64,000 bases of DNA from Bradysia coprophila (GCF_014529535.1 NW_023503493.1:9890001-9954000), one strand, 5' to 3'; positions 1-12,299 are shown, numbered from the stretch's first letter. Translations and numbers: made by a program. The notes: generated from the letters alone by a model not told the origin.

Positions 1-1739
1 GCTGAGCGGAGTCACTGCGATTGGACCTTAGCTGCGGGAAATATTTCAGTTAATTGGCTTTTCCACAATGTCTTTGTAAGTTGAAAATGCTGTGAAATGT
101 TGTAATTTCACTGTGAAACATAAAACATCTCAAATATTCCTTGACAAATCAAGACATAATAAAAGGACACAGCATGAGTTGAGTATACGATTTTAATTAG
201 GAAAAGGCTCGCTGCACAATGTGCAAATAGTAATACTTGGTATTATAAAGAGACTATTTGCAAATGTGTAGTAATAACCTTTTAATTAAGAAGAGGATTA
301 TTGATTTATTGATCGTCTTCGGCACTAATAAGTTATAATTTCACATAACGAAGCACCATTTCCATCATTTTTGTTCTATCGATATTGATGCATTCGAAAA
401 TGCTGCAAACACTCGACTACAATAAATATATCCAAGTGCAACTTTGCAACTACAGCTGCCATCGTGTACCCGTCTTCTTAAGTAAGAGCGATTGGGTAAT
501 CAACTAATAAAATTAGAGCTCAGTACAGCACTAACTGCTGCTAACGATATTAGTAGATTGAGTAGAGATGAAACGTTGAAAGCTAGCTGGTTATTTAATT
601 GACTTAAATTAATAGACATTGATGCTTTAGAACTGGGAATCGGGACGAAATGAAAAGCTGAACGACACAATCTCGGTAATGTGATTTATAGGCGAATTTT
701 AAACATTTTGTTTGACAAAAGAAGTGTTGAAAACTTCTACTCCGTACTTTTGTTAAGATACAGTTAACCCCAACCAAATTTCAGATGCAATTTCCTTCAG
801 CTGATCGCCACTGCCTTATACATGTTTAAAAGTCAGGTGTGGTAAACCGTATAAACAATTATCACGTATGGAGGCTGCGTGAGTGACCATCACCTGCAGT
901 TACGGCCTATTTTTAGAATTTCGATTCTGAATTTAGAAATTTTATGGAACGAAACTCTTAGAAATTGACAAATGGCTGCTTCATCTCTTATTCCTATTTT
1001 CATAAATATTTTTATATCCCTTATCCTGTAAAGTGCAATTTACAGCAGGTCAAGCGACATAAACATAAAATTTAACTGGCCGTAGATTTGATTTATTTGT
1101 TTACATCTACACGTCTGTTTAGCTGACTCTAGACGACCCTAAACCGGCTGTATATAGGATTCAATAGATAAAGGTTGAGAACTGAACATGAAATTAAGGA
1201 GACAAATTAGTTTACCTCATTCTTAGGGCTCTTTTCACATTAAAGCCTATGAAGAGGGCTGCACGTAACACATATGTTATCGGACTACAAACGACCCGGC
1301 ACCGGCTGTATATAGGGTTCATTCGGATACACGTTCATACGCATCTATTTAGTTGATTGCGAATGACCGAAAACCGGCTGTATGTAAGATTCAACACCTC
1401 AGAAGTGAACATAAAATTCAACAAAAGTTTTTTCTTACCTAATTCTTAGAGCTTCTTTCACGAACATACGCGAGAATCTTCAACTGTAAAATTGATGGGA
1501 CCATCAAATCAACACTCCACTTTACGCGAGAATCTTGGTCTTATAAAATTATAAATACATCTGCCAACGAAAGCAAAGACCCGTTCTTATTACAAAAGTG
1601 GAAAATCATTGCAACTGTCGGTATCCATTTATCCATTGCAAAACAATTTGCTTGAAACGTCAGATGTCCTTCTTATTTTTCTATTTCGACCTCTAATGGC
1701 ACCATTTTTATCTGTGTATGATCAAATGCGCAATGAGGA
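1..1739. repeat. Gene-free left edge with a degenerate direct repeat
   Basis: I see no gene here. Between about 1131 and 1460 the motif ACCGGCTGTATATAGG-TTCA occurs three times (near 1145, 1301 and 1372). The first and third copies are followed by similar text running through TTACCT-ATTCTTAG. This is a diverged direct repeat of about 125 bp with a period near 230 bp. The region may hold the 3' flank of the retrotransposon that begins at 1740, but no poly(A) or duplication edge was visible. Confidence 0.4.
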
Positions 1740-3990
1740 CTAAACAGAGTAACCGAATTCGACTTTGGATCTCTTACGAGTGAAGGAAATCACATTGCAT
1801 TTCTTAACGTTTAAATACAGTTGGTTAACTTCACACCACTGCAAGAACCTGTTTAAATCACGTTGGAGAGCGCTAGCATCAAGCACGTTCTTAATCACCT
1901 TGAAGATCTTTAGATCGTCAGCGTACAACAGGTAAGTGGAAGTTGAGAAAACTTTGGTAGCGTCATCCATAAACAGTAAAAACAAAAGAAGACCAAGATG
2001 GCTACCTTGAGGAACGCTAGATGTCACATTAAAAATTCGGGATGAGTAACCGGCTAATTTGACGAACTGCGTGCGTCCACTTAGATAGGACAAAATCCAC
2101 GCTAACAACTCCGAATGAATACCAAAATTTTTCAGCTTGTACAGAAGAACCGAATGCTTGACTCTGTCAAACGCCTCCTGGAAGTCAGTGTAAATGACAT
2201 ATAATTGATGTTTGGACTCCATCACTTTAGTGGCATGACTCACAAATTCAACTAAATTCGTCGACGTAGATATAACCATGCTGAGACTTTGAAATCACTC
2301 GATTAAACTTCTCAATTAAAACGTTGGTCACAATAGCTTCAAAAAACTTTCCGATAGTCGGCAAAATAGCAACGCCTCTGTAGTTTTCAACGTCACTTCT
2401 AGACCCACTTTTAAAAATAGGTGTCACATACGACGATTTCCATCTAGTAGGAAACTTCCCAGTTGACAGAGACGAGTTAAAAATACGGAGGAGAGGAAAA
2501 CAAAGACTTTTAGCACAGTTTATTAAAAGAATGAGAATGGGTGCGATGTTATCAGGCCCTTCACCTTTGCTCTGATATCAATACTGCGTAACTGGCTCAA
2601 GACACCATCAGCAGTCAAACAAATACAAATCGAACCAACATCAACACGTTTATCAATGGGGTAAAACTTACGAGATACGTCCGATTCATTTTCGCTGTCA
2701 ACGACGTAGACACTTTCAAAGAACTCAGCGAAGAGATTGCACGTTTCGATAGGAGTAGAAGACTTTTTATCACCTCTGCGCATCATGGAAGGATAGCCTA
2801 CAGTTTTCTTGCGCGATTTCACATAGGACCAAAACCATTTCGGATCTGATATCAACATATCCTCAGTTTTAGACAGATATCTGCTAAAGGCTAAATCTCG
2901 TACAGTGCGAAATTCTTTACTCAGTGAAAGGAAAACCATCTCTAACCTAGACTTCTCCACGGCTAGTAGTAATTTCGCGCCGAATGGGCGCGAAATTACA
3001 CTATTAAAGTAGGAATCTCGCGCCACGCGAAATTCCTACTTTATTAGTGTAATTTCGCGCCCATAACATTTTGTAAAAGGAAAATCCACTTTTTGTGAGT
3101 AAGGATACCAGTATCCTTGATGCAAAATATGTGTATCTCAGTTGGGATACCGGTATCCTAACGTTTTGTAAAAGGAAAATCCACACGTTCTATGTCGGGA
3201 TACCGGTATCTTTGATACAAAATACGTGTATCTCAGTTGGGATACCGGTATCCTAACGTTTTGTAAAAGGAAAATCCACACTTTCTAAGGATACCGGTAT
3301 CCCTGTTACAAAGCTCTAGGGTGTTAGAATAAAATTCGCATCTCCAAAATTTATGTGCCTGATACTCAACTTAATCTACCGCCAATTTATCGCCAGGTAC
3401 TCGTAAAAATTCTCTAAATCAAGTTAGCCATTGAAAAATGTATGGGCGCGAAATTCTACTATAATATGTGTAATCTCGCGCGGCGCGAAATTACTCGTTA
3501 CCTTCTCCACGGGGTCAGTCTCAGAACTAAAACGTTTTCTAGCTTTGCTCGTCCTACTTTTCAAGTTTTTCAGACGCTGATTGTACCACGGCGGTTCGTC
3601 AATCGTCACTTTCTTCTTAGGCGGTACTTATTTTTCGAAGCCGGCTAGCAGCGTTTCATAGAGTAGGTCAACAGCAACGTCTACGTCAGACACGTTTAAC
3701 ATCAGCTGATCCCAGTTGACAGAATTCAAATAACAATTTAGCACTGAGAAATCACCCTTTTTGAAATTATATTCACTAGCAGACTCATCACATTCAACGC
3801 ATTCGATAACATCTGCAGAGAATGCCACTTCAATGGGATAATGATATAAGTCCACCCGACTCATAGGCTCAAGAGATCTGGAGACTCTAACGCTATTAGG
3901 GTTGCTGAAGCAGCACATTAGGTTCGCAGGACTCGTCTTGACTATACATTAAGTCGTCAACACCGTTGCCGTGGTAACTGATGCTGTCGG
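1740..3990 (-). pseudogene. Dead non-LTR retrotransposon (endonuclease C-terminus plus reverse transcriptase)
   Basis: The minus strand encodes pieces of a LINE-type polyprotein in order. The end of an endonuclease domain (3628-3990, with GDFSVLNCYLNSVNWDQLM) comes first. The linker follows (PPWYNQRLKNLKSR near 3560, then DPKWFWSYVKSRK near 2850). Reverse transcriptase comes last, with FPTRWKSSYVTPIFK near 2440, YTDFQEAFDRVKH near 2180, SVPQGS near 2020 and the catalytic YADD near 1930. The frame breaks at least three times (about 3915, 2560 and 2270). The 5' half of the endonuclease is missing, and the linker is split by a 539-bp element. It is therefore a dead, 5'-truncated copy. Jockey/CR1-like is a family-level guess from these motifs; a phylogeny would be needed to place it. 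Confidence 0.85.
2963..3501. mobile_element. Non-autonomous DNA element with 11-bp target duplication inside the retrotransposon
   Basis: The element splits the retrotransposon reading frame and is flanked by identical 11-mers, CTTCTCCACGG, at 2952-2962 and 3502-3512. The ends are inverted repeats sharing AGTAATTTCGCGCC. The motif TAATTTCGCGCC recurs several times near both ends, and 2985-3061 is itself a palindrome. The interior (3107-3300) holds five GATACCGGTATC-type palindromes in a partly duplicated block. Removing the element and one 11-mer rejoins the flanking codons in frame, which confirms the boundaries. An 11-bp duplication fits Mutator-like elements better than hAT, but this assignment is inference. 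No transposase is encoded. Confidence 0.85.
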
Positions 3991-4247
3991 GAATCCAATA
4001 GGAAAAAAAAATTTATGAACTCACCCCCCTTACACCCCCGTAACAAATGAAAAGGAAATCGTATCATTAGCGAGAATAAATCTTTTCGACTGACTACTTT
4101 CCTGAATACACCACAAAAAAAGAGAGCATGCCGAAACCAAGATTGCTTATAATTTTTATCAGAATATGTAAAAGAAATTTCAGTCAGTCATTATAACAAC
4201 ACCGAAAGTCTTCTTCAAGTACAAATTTCTCGAATGAATATTTGTAT

Positions 4248-5582
4248 TTACAAGGGAAGATTGCGTTCAAAAAACGCTCCAAGAGTTCTGATTACTTCAT
4301 TAACATGCATTTGTGTGAATGGATCACTGAAGTTACCACGAGCAGCAGCAAAACCATGCCACATATCGTCGAACCTTCTATGACCGCTATTGTCACCGAA
4401 TTTGATCCGTAGAGCTTGGTAAAACGGAAGCTACAAGACATTGTAACGCATGTGTCAAAATATCTGCCCAAATTTATCAGCTAAAGTTACCATATCCATT
4501 TGATCTCCCGTTGGCATCACATACATGGGCATCCTAACATACTGTCCTTGCTCATTTGTAATAAATGCAGGATGTACCATACCTCCGGCTTTAAAATAGC
4601 TGCTGAGCTCAATTCCAGAGCTCAATTCCAATGCGCTAAATTCGACAGGGCTGAAATAAGGAATTTGCTCAGCATTTTGTGTCCTATAATTTGGAATAAA
4701 AATTTCACTCATAAGGTATGTCATTGATGTCCCAATGATCGCCGCGAAAAAAATCGGGTAACACAGCTCTAAATCCACCATATTGTAAGGACATTTGATC
4801 GGTTATTTGCTTCATGTTGTTAGTTGCAAATCCAAAAATGTCGTAAACTGCAATGAGCAATCGTCTTCTGTCAAGGTTACCTGGTGCTTCATATACAGGA
4901 AGGTTTCCTATGTTTATTATGCGGCCACGGGGTATGTAATCACCTTCTATAACTCTGTTCTGCGAAAAGATTTTACTTTTAATTTAGGGAATCATAGGCA
5001 TGGGCGATAATGATAATGATTATCGATAATTATCGATTATCGATAATCGATAATTATCGACTTTTTTTATCGAAAATTATCAAAAAAATATCGATAATCG
5101 ATAATTATTGATATTTTGATAATTATCAAGATATCGATAATTTGATATATCGATATTTCGGTCCGAAAATCCGATATTTATCGATATATTCCGATATATC
5201 GGTATATTATCATGAATTTTCAGATAAATATCAAGATATCGATATTTTGATAATTATCGAATTTCGATATTTTGATAATTATCGATAATTATTAAATTAT
5301 CGATAACGATATGATTAATCGATTATCGATAATTTCTTTCGATTGATATTATCGATAACTTTGAACGTGTCCCATCCCTAGGGAATCAGCAATTCTCTTC
5401 GATGAGAACAGCATCCAGAGGTGGCCATTACATTAACTTTAAGTTCCGTTTTCGTTCTATGGAAAAAATCGAATATCTACCTTAGTACACGGTTCCGGTA
5501 TTGTCTCTGCATCGTACACAACATTAGAATATGTGAGGGCCACTGACATTGCCATTAAAATCAACATTTTTAGCCCAAGCAT
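4248..5582 (-). CDS. Secreted dienelactone-hydrolase-like protein lacking the nucleophile segment
   Basis: Four exons (5481-5582, 4709-4959, 4491-4650, 4248-4430) join in phase to give 231 residues. The introns have GT...AG ends; two of them are only 58 and 60 bp, and intron 1 carries a hAT-like insert. Residues 1-20 look like a signal peptide (MLGLKMLILMAMSVALT). The family shows in LIAVYDIFGF, VLPDFFRGDHWD, the late GDQMDM and the histidine region WHGFAAARG near the C-terminus. Dienelactone hydrolases cleave cyclic esters using a Cys/Ser-Asp-His triad. Here the roughly 60 residues that normally carry the GxCxGG nucleophile elbow, between DHWD and the VHP segment, are absent. The protein is therefore probably not a normal hydrolase. 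It could be a non-catalytic secreted paralogue or an early pseudogene; the open frame and clean splice sites favour a gene. Confidence 0.7.
4995..5380. mobile_element. hAT-like MITE in intron 1 of the hydrolase gene
   Basis: This 386-bp element has near-identical ends (TAGGCATGGG and, inverted, TAGGGATGGG) and a perfect 8-bp duplication GGGAATCA at 4987-4994 and 5381-5388. An 8-bp duplication with TAGGG/CAGGG-type ends is characteristic of hAT elements. The interior is almost pure TATCGATAAT/ATTATCGATA palindromic text, with no coding capacity. It lies inside intron 1 of the minus-strand hydrolase gene and leaves the splice sites intact. Confidence 0.88.
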
Positions 5583-6147
5583 TTTGTAGTTTTAATAAAA
5601 ATTTATCTCTTCGACAATGCGGATCCAAAGTAATTCCTATACTGGACAACAAGTGCTTCTTAACATATGACTTATTATAACCAAAACCAATTGATAACAT
5701 TGAAAATGATTTATTGAATACAACTCAGCGAAATCGTCATATTTTAGACGATAAGGAATAATGTCAGTTGGATAAAGTACAGACAATCACTGTACAATTT
5801 AATAAAAAGAAAAATCGAATCGAAAGAAAAACATGCGACTCTCTAAGCGTGTACGAGTTCTTGATTATATGTTCAAATTCAGAGTAAGTTGTTCATATAT
5901 GATAATTCTGTCATACCTAACATTAACCATCTACCATCTTGAAGTATATTTATAATTAGAAAGACACAAAATTTCCGTAGAATATTTCATTTCGCTTGAT
6001 GAATGTACTTCGAGATGTACTTACTCTTAATTTATTTCAAACAATAACAAAATATGATATATTATCGCCTAACAGCATATATATGCATGTACATTTTGTT
6101 CATCAGATATATCTGCGCTCGCTGCTTTGAAGATGCCTATGAAAAGC
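5583..6147. other. Gene-free 5' flank of the hydrolase gene
   Basis: I see no coding signal or repeat. This stretch should contain the promoter of the minus-strand hydrolase gene, but no TATA box or initiator could be picked with confidence. Confidence 0.4.
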
Positions 6148-7835
6148 CGAGGGGTAACCGACTCGGGAAATTGACTACACACCCTCAAAGGAATTGCCGG
6201 AGTATCCGGTAAATAATTGGAATTGATGGAACTGACCGGAATTGATCTGAATTGGCAGGAATTGATCGGAATTGACTGGAAATATGTGGAATTGAAAGTA
6301 AATGAGAGTAAATGCTGATAAGTGTGATTATCGGAAAGAAGGACCAGCGAATGCAAAACCACTTTATTTCCTTTTTGTTTTAATTTTAAAAGCCCCCGCA
6401 CAATAAATAACAGTGTACAGTGTTGATCAGTTCCATTTTAGAACAGGTCTAACGTCCTTTTATGTTCATAATATGCACACTGAAGGATTCTTCTTCAGAG
6501 GATTCTTGTGAGTCAGATACGGAAGAGTTTGAGCCGCAACAAACAAGTGAATATTCGTCGGTGGAATGTTAGGCTGGGGCATTGCCGATGCGAAATGCTC
6601 CAGTTTCAAACCAAATTTACAAAAAAATGCATCACCGACAATATCATCTATTCCATCAACTTTTCAAAAGCCTAATGCTCAAAATAAACGAGACATTGAA
6701 AACGTGTTTTGGTCCTATTTTTCATGACGAAATTTTCGAAACTGTCAAATGAAGTATGTTTCATTTTCATATTGCAACCGGCTTATATAGACTTTTCTCA
6801 CACACAATTGTATCCTCCGCGCAAAAGTCCATCTGCTTCATACACAAAAAAAAACAATTCGCTCCTCCGCACAAAAGTCCATCGACTTTATACACAAAAC
6901 GTTCCTCCGCACAAAAGTCCATGCTTCATACGCAAAAAAAAAAACAATTCGTTCCTTCGCACAAAAGTCCATCGACTTTATACACAAAACGTTCCTCCGC
7001 ACAAAAGTCCATCCTTCATACGCAAAAAAAAACAATTCGCTCCTCCGCGCAAAAGTCCATCGACTTTATACACAAAACGTTCCTCCGCACAAAAGTCCAT
7101 GCTTCAAGCTTCATGCACACAAAAAAGTAACATTCTCCTCGCAAAAGTCCATGCTTCATACACACAAAAAACAATTCGTTCCTCCGCACAAAAGTCCATG
7201 CTTCATACACAAAATGTTGCAAAAGCCCATCGTCCATAAAATGTTACATTTCTCTTGAAATTTCCATCGACCATAATATATACACGGAAGAACACGCAAT
7301 TATTGTGCGTTGTGTTCTTCCGTGTATATATTATGGTCGATGGGTTTTTGCAACATTTTGTGTATGAAGCATGGACTTTTGCGAGGAGAATGTTACTTTT
7401 TTGTGTGTATGAAGCTTGAAGCATGGACTTTTGTGCGGAGGAACGTTTTGTGTATAAAGCCGATGGACTTTTGTGCGGAGGAACGAATTGTTTTTTTTTT
7501 GCGTATGAAGCAGATGGACTTTTGTGCGGAGGAACGTTTTGTGTATAAAGTCGATGGACTTTTGCGCGGAGGATCGATTAAAGAAATAAAAGGAATTAAG
7601 AGCAATTAAAAGGAATTGACAGGAAGTACCTTTAGAAATTGAAAGGGTATCGAAAGGAAATTGAAAGGGAATTGAAAGGGAATTGAATGGAATTGAACGG
7701 AATTGAAAGGAATTGAAAGGAAATAGAGCGAATCCGGCAATTAGACGAGTTGGTCCGGTAATTGAGGTAATTAAACGGAATTGAAAGGAATTAGAAATTG
7801 ATTTGCCACCATTTTGGCCAGTCGGTTACCCCTCG
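6148..7835. mobile_element. Large foldback element with hAT-type 8-bp duplication
   Basis: The 1,688-bp element begins and ends with a perfect 16-bp inverted repeat CGAGGGGTAACCGACT (6148-6163 and 7820-7835). It is flanked by identical 8-mers TGAAAAGC (6140-6147 and 7836-7843). Next to each end is a GGAATTGA-type microrepeat (about 6185-6300 and 7590-7800). The centre, about 6795-7575, is a long hairpin: tandem units containing CGCACAAAAGTCCATCGAC run towards the middle and are mirrored beyond a perfect stem around 7270-7340 with TATATACACGGAAGAACAC. No transposase is visible. A short acidic, serine-rich reading stretch lies at about 6483-6572. Confidence 0.88.
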
Positions 7836-7843
7836 TGAAAAGC

Positions 7844-8578
7844 ATATGTTGTGTTGTGAGATAAAATTTTTCAATTTCTACTTTATATATAAATTCAGAA
7901 ATCTTATATCGTTCGTTACATACCAAATGGTGAACATGTCTCAAGAAAACTTTTCATCGCAAATCTTAATGATATTTGGCAAAAATGTTATTAGAGGCAG
8001 GCGTCTAATTCGGAAAACTTATATATCTGTTTTATCCATTGAAGAAAACGACTGCTTGGAAGGGTTAGGTTTGGGGCCGGTTAGGTGATGCTGGTGTAAT
8101 GCTTACCGTTTGTTTAAGGTTCTGGAAAAACTTGAAACTTAACATTCTCATAGGTCAAATGAAACACTTTTGTGTACAGAGATTCCACGAATTCCTGGAA
8201 TGAACTGCAGAGAATTCATTTTCGGGCAAATTTTTGTCCAGGGTGACCAGGAAATGTTGTAAGTTTTATGCAGAACTGAACAAAAATGTTGTCTGTGCAA
8301 CCTGAGTATATAAGGATAGTACACAGTTCGCGAGACCTTATAAAATGCGAAATTGACGTTTAGCTTCCTTTGTTCTCTGACCCCAGGAAAAATCAGAATT
8401 TTGTGGAATTAATTAATTAATTCTCGGAACAATTTCTCTCATATAAAAATGTACAGCCATTTTGTGTTGATAGTGTTGTGATGAAAGTGTTGTTATGATT
8501 GTTGTGAAGTTGGTTGTAATTCGGTCGAAATTTCAAAATTCAAAGTTTATGAATATTATGGTTCACATGTGGGCAATT
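7844..8578. other. Gene-free stretch
   Basis: I see no gene or repeat with clear edges. There is only AT-rich text, including a short TTAATTAATTAATT run near 8410. Confidence 0.35.
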
Positions 8579-8700
8579 AAAAAAATTTGGTAACTTTCAG
8601 GATACGTTGGGCAGCTGGAAATATTTGGTCACTTTCAGGGTATGTTGGGCAGCTGGAAAAATTTGGGCACTTTTAGGATATATTGGGCAACTGAAAAAAG
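8579..8700. repeat. Three-copy tandem repeat of about 38-39 bp
   Basis: Three diverged copies follow one another, each containing the pattern GG-ACTTTCAGG-TA-GTTGGGCAGCTGG. The third copy is the most degenerate. No function is visible. Confidence 0.7.
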
Positions 8701-8783
8701 TAGAACTTTCGGGTAGTTGATTTTCGTCAAATTTTCGATTTTCGTCAAATTTTTGATTTGACTATACTTCTAAAACGACTGAT

Positions 8784-9278
8784 ATCCCAACAAAAATCTC
8801 TACGAGAAAAGTGTGACGCAGTCTTTTAGGTACAATTTCTAAAATGAATGATATCGCTAGAGTTGACGCTTTCAGCTTCGTTACGCAAAAATTAAATTTT
8901 ACACTCAATTAGTTCAAACAAGCTGGCTTAGTTTTTCTCATCGTCTACCAAATAATTTTTACAAAAAAAAATTTTGACTGGGAACAACCAAAACTTTACC
9001 AAAAAAATCTGCGTCGCATTTTCTTCCTGATAATCTGCTACTTTGCGACGCAGATTTTTTTGGTAAAGTTTTGGTTGTTCCCAGTCAAAATTTTTTTTTG
9101 TAAAAATTATTTGGTAGACGATGAGAAAAACTAAGCCAGCTTGTTTGAACTAATTGAGTGTAAAATTTAATTTTTGCGTAACGAAGCTGAAAGCGTCAAC
9201 TCTAGCGATATCATTCATTTTAGAAATTGTACCTAAAAGACTGCGTCACACTTTTCTCGTAGAGATTTTTGTTGGGAT
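8784..9278. repeat. Perfect palindrome with 235-bp arms and a 25-nt loop
   Basis: The arm at 8784-9018 is repeated in inverted order at 9044-9278. I found no mismatch or length change when reading the two arms against each other. The outer ends are ATCCCAACAAAAATC and its complement; the loop is 9019-9043. No target duplication could be recognised at the edges. It may be a foldback MITE. The identity of the arms suggests a recent origin or ongoing gene conversion. Transcription would give a long double-stranded RNA. Confidence 0.9.
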
Positions 9279-9413
9279 CTTCTTCTAAACTAAAATGTGT
9301 GGAAGAACTAGAATAAAATTCGAAGGATTTCGACACACAAACTATGATTCAATTCAATTTTTCTGTACTTCTCAGAGGTATTTGCTGCCAAGAAAGTACT
9401 TTGTGCATATGAC

Positions 9414-9575
9414 CAACGCACTTCAAGCAAAAGTGCTATTAATGACAGCTGCCAAATAGAGTACTATTTTGTATGAAATTTTATCCCCACTCATTTTACA
9501 GTGTAAAATTTTGTATGGAGCACTGTCAAGTTTCAGTACCCTATTTAGAGTACCACTTTTGCTTGAAGTGCGTTG
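9414..9575. mobile_element. Short MITE, family with CAACGCACTTCAAGC ends
   Basis: This 162-bp element has inverted ends CAACGCACTTCAAGCAAAAG and a 7-bp flanking duplication ATATGAC (9407-9413 and 9576-9582). It carries an internal TGACAGCTGCC. A related copy lies at 19839-20072. It encodes nothing. Confidence 0.8.
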
Positions 9576-9582
9576 ATATGAC

Positions 9583-12178
9583 ATATTTTGCATTTTTTTA
9601 CGATTTATCCTGTGAAAACGGTTTTGAATGAATTTTTGCATGACTATTCGATTGAACATGGTGAATGTGAAGTTTGAATTTTTTCAAGTAAATTGATTTA
9701 TTTTTTCTATTTCAGTTGTCCTGTGCACAAAACGTTGTTCGTACATCGACAGGAAATGGATTTTTTCAGCACGCGTCCTATAATTTTACTTACTCGCTTC
9801 GGTTTGCTTCGCTAAGGAAAACTTAGAACTGGTGCTGGAAAAATCGTCATTTCTTGCTTGGTACGAAAAATACTATACTCTCGGCCGCTCCGGTCGAAAA
9901 TGCATTTTCGTATATATTTTTGCGGTCTTCTGTTGTTGTGGTTTCGTCTCATTTCAGTTTTCTAGCGCAAAAATCATCCTTTGTGACTCGTGAATTTTTT
10001 GGTACACGTCGTAAGCTTGTCCTACTCGGTTGCGCCTCGTTAGTACTAGCTAGTATGTACAATTAGTACCAAATATTCAACTTTTTATCACTCGTAACAA
10101 AATATACTATTTTCTCTTACGTTTTATACGCTTTTCGTTCCCAGTGACGTCACTTTTCAATTCAGCTGTATGACACATCCTGTGTCAATTTTATTACGGA
10201 ATTCGTTATTTGCTGTACTGAACAAAAAGTTGTGTTTTTGACCCACGTGGTGAAAACGTCCAAGCATGTAGCGGAGCTCTGCGAATATACTATCTCGGCT
10301 GGGCTTCGTTAGGACAAGCTCTCGAATCGTCCTAAAAAAATCCACTTTTCATCAATCAGAACCAAAATTCTTACTAGTTCCGTCTCAACACCAATATAAA
10401 TGGTTTACCGTAACGCGAGACAATGTTGTTCCCATCTTGCGACATTTCAGCCAAATAATATGATGATGAAACACTTTGAAAGCACGTTATCGTTATTAAC
10501 TTTTTATTTACTTGAATAATTAACTGGAGCTAATTAAAATTATATGTGAGAATATGACATAATGTGTAAATAAAATATTTTTGCATAAATTTCTATAAAT
10601 TTGAAAATGAAATGGATCCCAGTGAACAAAAAGTTTTGCGTTTTATTTATACATCCTGGAGATGCTGGAAATATATTTTGTCATTATGAATTTATATAAC
10701 CGGTATTGAAGAAGCTGCCAACTGCCACTTGCTATAAATATACTTACATGATATTGTATATAGCTCCGAGAGACAGAAGAAGAGGTACGACAAACTTATA
10801 CTGTGTGGGAAATTCGCTAATTTCCTTTTTCGTTAAACATTTTTCATAGAAAAGTGTTTACGAAAGTGCTTAAGGAGTATTTCGAACAGAGTTTGGGTTG
10901 TGAAACATTTTCTTAAATTGGTTTGCATAAATTTTCATATTGAAACTTTGTCTGTCTGGCTGCAACAATGTTTGATTCCATTTTCATGTTGATGGAAGGG
11001 CGAAAATCCACTGTTGGAATTTTTGTGTGCTGCATTTCTCTGTAATGTGTAACTGCAGTTAGCTGCATCAAAGATACTTTAGAGTCTTTTTGGTTGCATT
11101 CATGAATCGAGATTAAATTTTCCTGGGAACTTGTAAAACTAAAGGAAAACCTGCATTTTCGACTTAATTCAAACGTAACTGTTGCTCAAATGTGATACAT
11201 TTTTGTGAACAGCGTCACTAAACGAGTAAATTGAATACTAATCCTCTTACAAGAAAATTCGTTCAACCATTATACAATGACAACCGATTGCACAGATGAT
11301 GGTACATTTGGTGGTACAGTGCACACGAGAAATAAATGGATCGAACGTAAACAAGTTTTCATTAATTTTTCTTGGAAATGGGCTTGGTAACATTATTGTT
11401 GTGTGATAGGAAGCAATAAAAACAGCAATAGACCGAAGGTTGAGAGGTAATAAAATTAGCGACAAATGTAAATGCTTAGATTCTCTCAATCGTTGAAAAG
11501 TAAATTTTAATTGGAAATTTTCTTCATTTCAACCTATTTGAGATCTGGATTACTATGCCATAATGGAAATAGAATCGAATGACTGAATGATTGTGAAAAT
11601 TAACTATTCGAATAGTGCGAACAAGTAGGAAATAAATATCCAAGAGATTTTTCCGATAAATTTGTCATTTCCTTTTGATTTTGTTGTAATAAAATAAACT
11701 GACTCGAAGAGGATATTATTTTCCGAGTGATGTCAGAGTTACTTGCTTCCACAATGGAATTAGATTTTAGAGATTTTCGAGGAAATAAATTGTTATAGTG
11801 GAAGTAAAGTAGTTTTTCGCACTCTACCTGAATCCGCAAATAACCAATGAAAGTGTAAAACAGTTATGGTCTATTGTCCGCCAGGAGGACATAAAAATTT
11901 TATTTTCGTACTTAAACGCACTCATTTTCATATTATTTTGACAAAAAATGTGAGTACGTTTAAGAGGAATTCGGCGATCGACCATACCTGTTCTCTACTT
12001 TCATTGCAAATAACGTAGGTGGTTGTAAGGTCGTTAACAATTCATGTAAAATTTTCCAAGAAAACTCAATCATTTATTGAAAGTACTTGCATAAATACGA
12101 GCAACAGCAAGGACTGAAAAATCAGGCTGCAAACTTCACACACAGTTGATTTTTTTAAATTCTACTTTCGTCCCTTGC
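9583..12178. other. Long gene-free stretch
   Basis: I could not recognise a gene on either strand. Around 10225-10262 there is a degenerate copy (GTGGTGAAAACGTCC) of the end of the palindromic element at 34833-34961. A small inverted motif of about 20 bp (ACTTAAACGCACTCA and its complement) occurs at 11911-11965. The rest is AT-rich text with frequent stops in all frames. Confidence 0.35.
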
Positions 12179-12299
12179 ATAGACCTGGGGCATGTGGTAT
12201 TTTGAGTCCCTCATATGGTCATGGAATTCTCTTTGATACTAAAATTTGCCTATTAATACGAGCATCAAAAAATGTTCTACGATCTACGTGCCAGACCTA

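Noticed and set aside
6069..6401. 110-codon minus-strand open frame
   Set aside because: Its central part is the GGAATTGA microrepeat and the end of the foldback element, so it is not a gene.
6709..7239. Open frames of 60-176 codons on both strands in the 6.7-7.6 kb region
   Set aside because: They are translations of the tandem units of a foldback element. The same text is open in several frames and both strands because the repeat lacks stops, not because it codes.
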